Below are positions 28,061 to 31,507 of a DNA stretch of 31,507 nt, in pieces. Within the stretch, counting starts at the first letter, position 1; each line of letters starts with the position of its first letter. Both the position numbers and the translations under genes were made by a program. The notes below the pieces were generated by a model, which had not been told where the DNA came from, ran no database searches, and saw nothing but the letters and a program-made list of their open reading frames with translations. Origin of the DNA: DASQTB01 sp035642095 (GTDB taxonomy: Bacteria > Actinomycetota > UBA4738 > CALAEC01); NCBI GenBank assembly GCA_035642095.1, contig DASQTB010000004.1, positions 1 through 31,507 on the forward strand. The letters are read 5' to 3'.

Positions 28061-29019
28061 CCGCCGAGGCCGCCGACGGCTCGGTGCTGGTGACCGGTGC
28101 GGCCGGCTTCATCGGGTCCCACCTCTGCGACCGGCTCCTGGCTGAGGGCCGCCGGGTAGTGGGGATCGACGACCTGTCCTCGGGGAAGATCGCCAACCTG
28201 GCCGAGGCCCGGTCCTACGGCAAGCAGTTCGCCTTCGAGCACCTCGACATCCGGGCCGAGGGTCTGCACTCGCTCTTCGACCGCCACCGCCCCGAGGTGG
28301 TGATGCACGTCGCCGCCCAGGCCAGCGTCTCCGTGTCGACGAAGGATCCGCTCTTCGACGCCGACGTCAACGTCCTGGGAACGCTCAACGTGCTCCAGTG
28401 TGCCGTTCGGGGCGGCGTTCGGAAGATCGTGTACGCCGCTTCCGGCGGAACGATCTACGGAGAGCCGCGGCGCCTGCCGGCCAAGGAGACGGCGGCTGCG
28501 GGCAGCCATCCGACCAGTCCCTATGGCCTTTCCAAGAAGGCCGGAGGTGAGTACCTCCTCCTGTTCGAGCGGTTCAAGGCCATCGAACACACCCAGCTGG
28601 CGCTGGCCAACGTGTACGGACCGCGGCAAGATCCTCACGGCGAAGCGGGCGTCATCGCCATCTGGTTGTCGAGGATGCTCTCTGACCAGCGGTGCACGAT
28701 CAACGGCGATGGCAACCAGACCCGTGACTTCGTGTTCGTGGCGGATACCGTCGACGCGTTCAGCCGGGCCGTGGACCGAGGCTCGGGCCGGCTGATCAAC
28801 GTGGGAACCGGCCTGGAGACGAGCGTCAACCACCTGTACCGGATGCTCGCCGAGATCTGCGGTCACGACCAGGACCCGGACTTCGGTTCCCTTCCCCCCG
28901 GTGAGGTCCGGAGGATCGCCCTGGATCCCGGCCTGGCCGAGCAGGAGCTCGGCTGGAAGCCGTGGACTCACCTGGAGGACGGCCTCGGCGAGACGGTAGC
29001 CTTCCTGAAGGGCGTGTGA
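28057..29019 (+). CDS. NAD-dependent epimerase/dehydratase (extended SDR, GalE-like)
   Basis: This 320-aa extended short-chain dehydrogenase/reductase probably acts on a nucleotide sugar. The NAD-binding Rossmann loop is GAAGFIG (14-20), with Asp38-Asp39 at the end of strand 2 favouring NAD over NADP. The catalytic Tyr156-x3-Lys160 is in SPYGLSKKAGGEY, with a Ser/Thr in AASGGTIYG (127-135). VYGPRQDPHGEAGVIAIWLSRM and DGNQTRDFVFVADTVDA fit UDP-glucose 4-epimerase-like enzymes. The substrate cannot be told from sequence alone. GTG 28057 overlaps tsaD (GTGA), so it rides on the tsa operon. The groES promoter begins 11 nt after its stop. Confidence 0.93.
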   Translation: MTAEAADGSVLVTGAAGFIGSHLCDRLLAEGRRVVGIDDLSSGKIANLAEARSYGKQFAFEHLDIRAEGLHSLFDRHRPEVVMHVAAQASVSVSTKDPLFDADVNVLGTLNVLQCAVRGGVRKIVYAASGGTIYGEPRRLPAKETAAAGSHPTSPYGLSKKAGGEYLLLFERFKAIEHTQLALANVYGPRQDPHGEAGVIAIWLSRMLSDQRCTINGDGNQTRDFVFVADTVDAFSRAVDRGSGRLINVGTGLETSVNHLYRMLAEICGHDQDPDFGSLPPGEVRRIALDPGLAEQELGWKPWTHLEDGLGETVAFLKGV

Positions 29020-29030
29020 GGGCAGCCGGG

Positions 29031-29060
29031 TTGCCGCCGGCGGGCGCCCTTCGCTACACT
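29031..29060 (+). promoter_or_regulatory. groESL promoter
   Basis: TTGCCG (29031-29036, 4 of 6 to TTGACA), an 18-nt spacer and TACACT (29055-29060) form a good sigma-70/HrdB-type promoter. The last T of the -10 box is the first base of the CIRCE operator. Transcription would start inside the operator. Confidence 0.75.
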
Positions 29061-29086
29061 TAGCACTCGGTAGGGCCGAGTGCTAA
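29060..29086 (+). promoter_or_regulatory. CIRCE operator (HrcA binding site)
   Basis: TTAGCACTC (29060-29068), 9 nt, then GAGTGCTAA (29078-29086) is a perfect match to the CIRCE consensus, all 9 positions of each arm. It overlaps the transcription start of groES, so bound HrcA would block RNA polymerase. groESL is therefore predicted to be repressed by HrcA and induced on heat shock. hrcA is not in this window. Confidence 0.97.
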
Positions 29087-29108
29087 CCGAGCGAACGGGA
29101 GGTAGGAC

Positions 29109-29405
29109 ATGGCCAAGTTCAATCTGGAACCGCTGGACGATCGGATCGTGGTCAAGCCGGGCGAGGAGGAGGAGACGACCGTCTCGGGGATCGTCATCCC
29201 CGATACCGCCAAGGAGAAGCCCCAGGAGGGCGAGGTCGTGGCGGTCGGCCCGGGCCGGTTCGAGGAAGGGAGCCGGGTGCCGATGGACGTGAAGGTCGGC
29301 GACCGGGTCCTGTACTCCAAGTACGGCGGCACCGAGGTCAAGGTTCAGGGCGAGGAGTATCTGGTCCTGTCCGCCCGGGACGTCCTGGCCATCGTCAAGA
29401 AATAA
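29109..29405 (+). CDS. groES: Co-chaperonin GroES
   Basis: GroES (98 aa) caps the GroEL cage. It has the N-terminal LEPLDDRIVVKPGEEEETTVSGIVIPDTAKEKPQEGEVVAVGPGR with the mobile loop (~18-33, including SGIVIPD), and VKVGDRVLYSKYGGTEVKVQGEEYLVLSARDVLAIV. ATG 29109 has GGAGG at 29099-29103. It lies behind the CIRCE-controlled promoter. A small hairpin (GCCGTC 29411-29416 with GGCGGC 29423-29428) stands in the 39-nt gap to groEL, just ahead of the groEL Shine-Dalgarno. Confidence 0.98.
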   Translation: MAKFNLEPLDDRIVVKPGEEEETTVSGIVIPDTAKEKPQEGEVVAVGPGRFEEGSRVPMDVKVGDRVLYSKYGGTEVKVQGEEYLVLSARDVLAIVKK

Positions 29406-29444
29406 CCGACGCCGTCTCAGAGGGCGGCCGGAGGAGGTTCTGAG

Positions 29445-31067
29445 ATGCCGGCGAAGATGCTGAAGTTCGACGAGGACGCCCGCCGGGCCCTGGAACACGG
29501 CGTCGACCGACTGGCCGACGCCGTGGCCATCACCCTGGGGCCCAAGGGCCGGAACGTCGTCCTGGACAAGAAGTGGGGAGCACCCACCGTGACCAACGAC
29601 GGCGTGACCATCGCCAAGGAGGTCGAGCTGGAGGATCCCTACGAGAACATGGGGGCCCAGCTGACCAAAGAGGTGGCCACCAAGACGAACGACGTGGCCG
29701 GGGACGGCACGACCACGGCCACCGTCCTGGCCCGGGCCATGGTCCGGCAGGGGATGAAGAACGTGGCCGCCGGGGCCGGGCCCATGGCCCTGAAGCGGGG
29801 CATCGAGAAGGCCGTGGCCGCGGCCGTCGACGCCATCCAGAAGCAGGCTCGCGACGTGGAAGGCAAGGAGGAGATCGCTCACGTCGCCGCGATCTCCGCG
29901 GCCGACCGGGAGATCGGCGAGACGATCGCCGAGGCGCTCGACAAGGTGGGCAAGGACGGCGTGGTCACCGTCGAGGAGGGCCAGACATTCGGGATCGAGC
30001 TGGAGTTCGTGGAGGGGATGCAGTTCGACAAGGGCTACATCTCCCCCTACTTCGTGACCGATCAGGAGCGGATGGAGGCCGTCCTGGAGGAGCCCTACAT
30101 CCTCCTCAACCAGGGCAAGATCTCCAGCGTCCAGGACCTCCTGCCGGTGCTGGAGAAGGTGGCCCAATCCGGCAAGCCGCTGGTCGTCATCGCCGAGGAT
30201 GTGGAAGGGGAGGCCCTGGCCACGCTGGTGGTCAACAAGATCCGAGGGACGTTCTCGGCGGTCGGGGTGAAAGCTCCCGGATTCGGTGACCGGCGGAAGG
30301 CGATGCTCGAGGACATGGCCGTCCTCACCGGCGGCCAGGTGATCTCCGAGGAGATCGGTGTCAAGCTGGAGAGCGTCACGATCGACATGCTGGGCAAGGC
30401 TCGCCGCGTCGTGGTGACCAAGGACGACACGACGATCGTGGAGGGCTCCGGCGATCAGGGCGAGATCCAGGGCCGAGTCAACCAGATCAAGGCGGAGATC
30501 GACAACACGGACTCGGACTGGGACCGGGAGAAGCTCCAGGAGCGGCTGGCCAAGCTGGCCGGCGGCGTGGCCCTGATCAGGGTCGGCGCGGCCACCGAGG
30601 TCGAGCTGAAAGAGAAGAAGCATCGGATCGAGGACGCCGTCTCCGCCACTCGGGCCGCCGTGGAGGAGGGCATCGTGGCCGGTGGGGGCGTGACCCTGAT
30701 CCGGGCGGAGGAGTCGCTTGATTCCCTGAAGCTCCAGGGAGATGAGGCCACTGGGGGCGCCATCGTCCGCCGAGCCCTGTCCGAGCCGTCAAGGCTGATC
30801 GCACACAACGCCGGGTTCGAGGGTGGGGTGGTCGTCCAGCGGATCCGCCGGGAGAAGGGGGCCACAGGGTTCGACGCACTCGCCGGGGAGCATGTCGACA
30901 TGCTCAAGGCCGGGATCATCGATCCCGCCAAGGTGACCCGGTCGGCCCTGCAGAACGCCGCCTCGATCGCCGCCATGGTGCTGACCACCGAAAGCGCCGT
31001 GGTGGAGAAGCCGGAGGAAGAGGAGGACGCCGCCGCGGCCGGTGGCGGCCACGGCCACATGCACTAA
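29445..31067 (+). CDS. groEL: Chaperonin GroEL (60 kDa)
   Basis: GroEL (540 aa) is the ATP-dependent folding cage. The ATP site motifs are ITLGPKGRNVVLDKKWGAPTVTNDGVTIAKE and NDVAGDGTTTATVLARAM. The apical domain EFVEGMQFDKGYISPYFVTD, and AAVEEGIVAGGGVTLIRA and the signature AAVEEGIVAGGG, are present. It ends in an acidic Ala-rich stretch and GGGHGHMH instead of the Gly-Met repeat. A His-containing tail is typical of the GroEL1 copy paired with groES in actinobacteria, which often carry a second groEL elsewhere. ATG 29445 is preceded by GGAGGAGG. The gene ends 22 nt before a terminator hairpin. Confidence 0.98.
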   Translation: MPAKMLKFDEDARRALEHGVDRLADAVAITLGPKGRNVVLDKKWGAPTVTNDGVTIAKEVELEDPYENMGAQLTKEVATKTNDVAGDGTTTATVLARAMVRQGMKNVAAGAGPMALKRGIEKAVAAAVDAIQKQARDVEGKEEIAHVAAISAADREIGETIAEALDKVGKDGVVTVEEGQTFGIELEFVEGMQFDKGYISPYFVTDQERMEAVLEEPYILLNQGKISSVQDLLPVLEKVAQSGKPLVVIAEDVEGEALATLVVNKIRGTFSAVGVKAPGFGDRRKAMLEDMAVLTGGQVISEEIGVKLESVTIDMLGKARRVVVTKDDTTIVEGSGDQGEIQGRVNQIKAEIDNTDSDWDREKLQERLAKLAGGVALIRVGAATEVELKEKKHRIEDAVSATRAAVEEGIVAGGGVTLIRAEESLDSLKLQGDEATGGAIVRRALSEPSRLIAHNAGFEGGVVVQRIRREKGATGFDALAGEHVDMLKAGIIDPAKVTRSALQNAASIAAMVLTTESAVVEKPEEEEDAAAAGGGHGHMH

Positions 31068-31089
31068 GGATCGAGGCAGCCAGCCTGAT

Positions 31090-31114
31090 CGAGGGGGTCC
31101 TAGGGGCCCCCTCG
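31090..31114 (+). terminator. Terminator hairpin between groEL and the convergent gene
   Basis: CGAGGGGG (31090-31097) pairs perfectly over 8 bp with CCCCCTCG (31107-31114) around a 9-nt loop. It lies 22 nt after the groEL stop and 8 nt from the stop of the convergent minus-strand gene. There is only a short TTCGT after it, so it is an imperfect intrinsic terminator on the plus strand. It probably serves both convergent transcripts. Confidence 0.75.
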
Positions 31115-31122
31115 TTCGTACC

Positions 31123-31507
31123 TCAGACCGGGGGGCGCTCGAACCCGGCGCGGGCGATGCCCCACAGGAAGGCGAAGGCGAAGGCCCACGACCCCAATCC
31201 GAGGACCCACCAGGGCCATCCCGCCGCGCCGGGGGGCAGTCCGAACGCAGCGTGAAGCGTGGCCACCGCCGCGGCCCCTCCCTCCAGGACCACGAAGGCC
31301 CAGCACCACCACCACAGCTCGGTGATCCGGTGCCCGATCAGGACCATGAGCAACGCCAGCACGAATGAGGCCACGCCGAGGAGTCGAAGCGGTGCCTGGT
31401 CGGCCGGCTCCGGCTGATCGAACAGCGTCACCAGCACGAACCGAGGCGCCGCGATGAGGGCCGCCCCGATGATGACGCTGATCAGCGCATCGAGGTACAG
31501 CGTTCGC
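31123..31507 (-). CDS. Small multi-span membrane protein, unknown function (5' end outside window)
   Basis: This minus-strand frame is open from the window edge to the TGA at 31123-31125, giving at least 127 residues. A GTG at 31437 could begin a 104-aa protein, but the upstream in-frame sequence (LDALISVIIGAALIAAPRFVLVTLF) is itself a good membrane segment, so the gene most likely starts beyond the edge. Four hydrophobic segments are visible. The third and fourth are Trp-rich (TELWWWCWAFVVLEGGAAAVATLHAAF and WPWWVLGLGSWAFAFAFLWGIA). A short polar loop DQPEPADQAP separates the first two. I do not recognise the family. It converges on groEL. Confidence 0.7.
   Translation of the reverse strand, partial: RTLYLDALISVIIGAALIAAPRFVLVTLFDQPEPADQAPLRLLGVASFVLALLMVLIGHRITELWWWCWAFVVLEGGAAAVATLHAAFGLPPGAAGWPWWVLGLGSWAFAFAFLWGIARAGFERPPV

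Noticed and set aside
1..31507. Mobile elements, CRISPR arrays, toxin-antitoxin or defence islands, tRNA or rRNA genes
   Set aside because: No direct-repeat arrays, transposase motifs or structural RNA signatures were seen. Nearly every base up to 31067 belongs to a housekeeping gene, and no untranslated gap exceeds about 120 nt.

Overview
The window is GC-rich and almost fully coding. It reads as a chromosomal housekeeping segment of a member of the Actinomycetota. The evidence is the gene order (ribosomal protein superoperon, then rplM-rpsI-glmM-glmS-acpS-nnr-alr-tsaE-tsaB-rimI-tsaD-groES-groEL), the GTG-rich start codons, the zinc-LID adenylate kinase, the TAnnnT-type -10 boxes close to start codons and the His-containing GroEL tail. 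It is not a close copy of the mycobacterial or streptomycete arrangement, because infA and rpsD are missing from their usual places and L24 keeps a zinc ribbon. I therefore infer a less-studied or deep actinobacterial lineage, without naming it. I see no mobile element, CRISPR array, rRNA, tRNA or defence system.

Layout. (1) 1-9695: the 3' end of tuf runs 10 nt from rpsJ into a continuous S10-spc cluster (rpsJ rplC rplD rplW rplB rpsS rplV rpsC rplP rpmC rpsQ rplN rplX rplE rpsN rpsH rplF rplR rpsE rpmD rplO). Many stops overlap the next start (GTGA, ATGA or TGATG). (2) 9723-14805: secY adk map, then rpmJ rpsM rpsK rpoA rplQ. A promoter and hairpin lie where infA would be expected, and another hairpin lies where rpsD would be expected. 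(3) 14819-17823: truA rplM rpsI glmM. (4) 17918-22783: glmS acpS nnr alr, covering amino-sugar supply, ACP activation, NAD(P)HX repair and D-alanine for the cell wall. (5) 22776-29019: an alpha/beta hydrolase, a NylC/DmpA-type (P1/S58) peptidase, a family 4 uracil-DNA glycosylase, the t6A-modification genes tsaE, tsaB and tsaD with rimI, and an SDR-type sugar epimerase, nearly all overlapping or abutting. (6) 29031-31067: groES-groEL behind a sigma-70-like promoter and a perfect CIRCE (HrcA) operator, closed by a hairpin terminator. (7) 31123-31507: a convergent gene for a small multi-span membrane protein, cut by the window edge.

The genes work as one growth module: translation apparatus, RNA polymerase alpha, protein export, N-terminal Met removal, tRNA and rRNA modification, cell-wall precursor supply and chaperonin folding.

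I did not find a convincing new multi-gene system. The observations most worth a second look are: a long inverted repeat inside the acidic tail of rpsC whose inner segment stays open in frame in either orientation; the paired absence of infA and rpsD with hairpins in both gaps; a His-to-Leu change in the otherwise conserved PHGGGEG motif of L2; and a P1 peptidase that appears to lack the family's catalytic-region lysine and sits with a UDG gene inside the cell-wall/tsa cluster.
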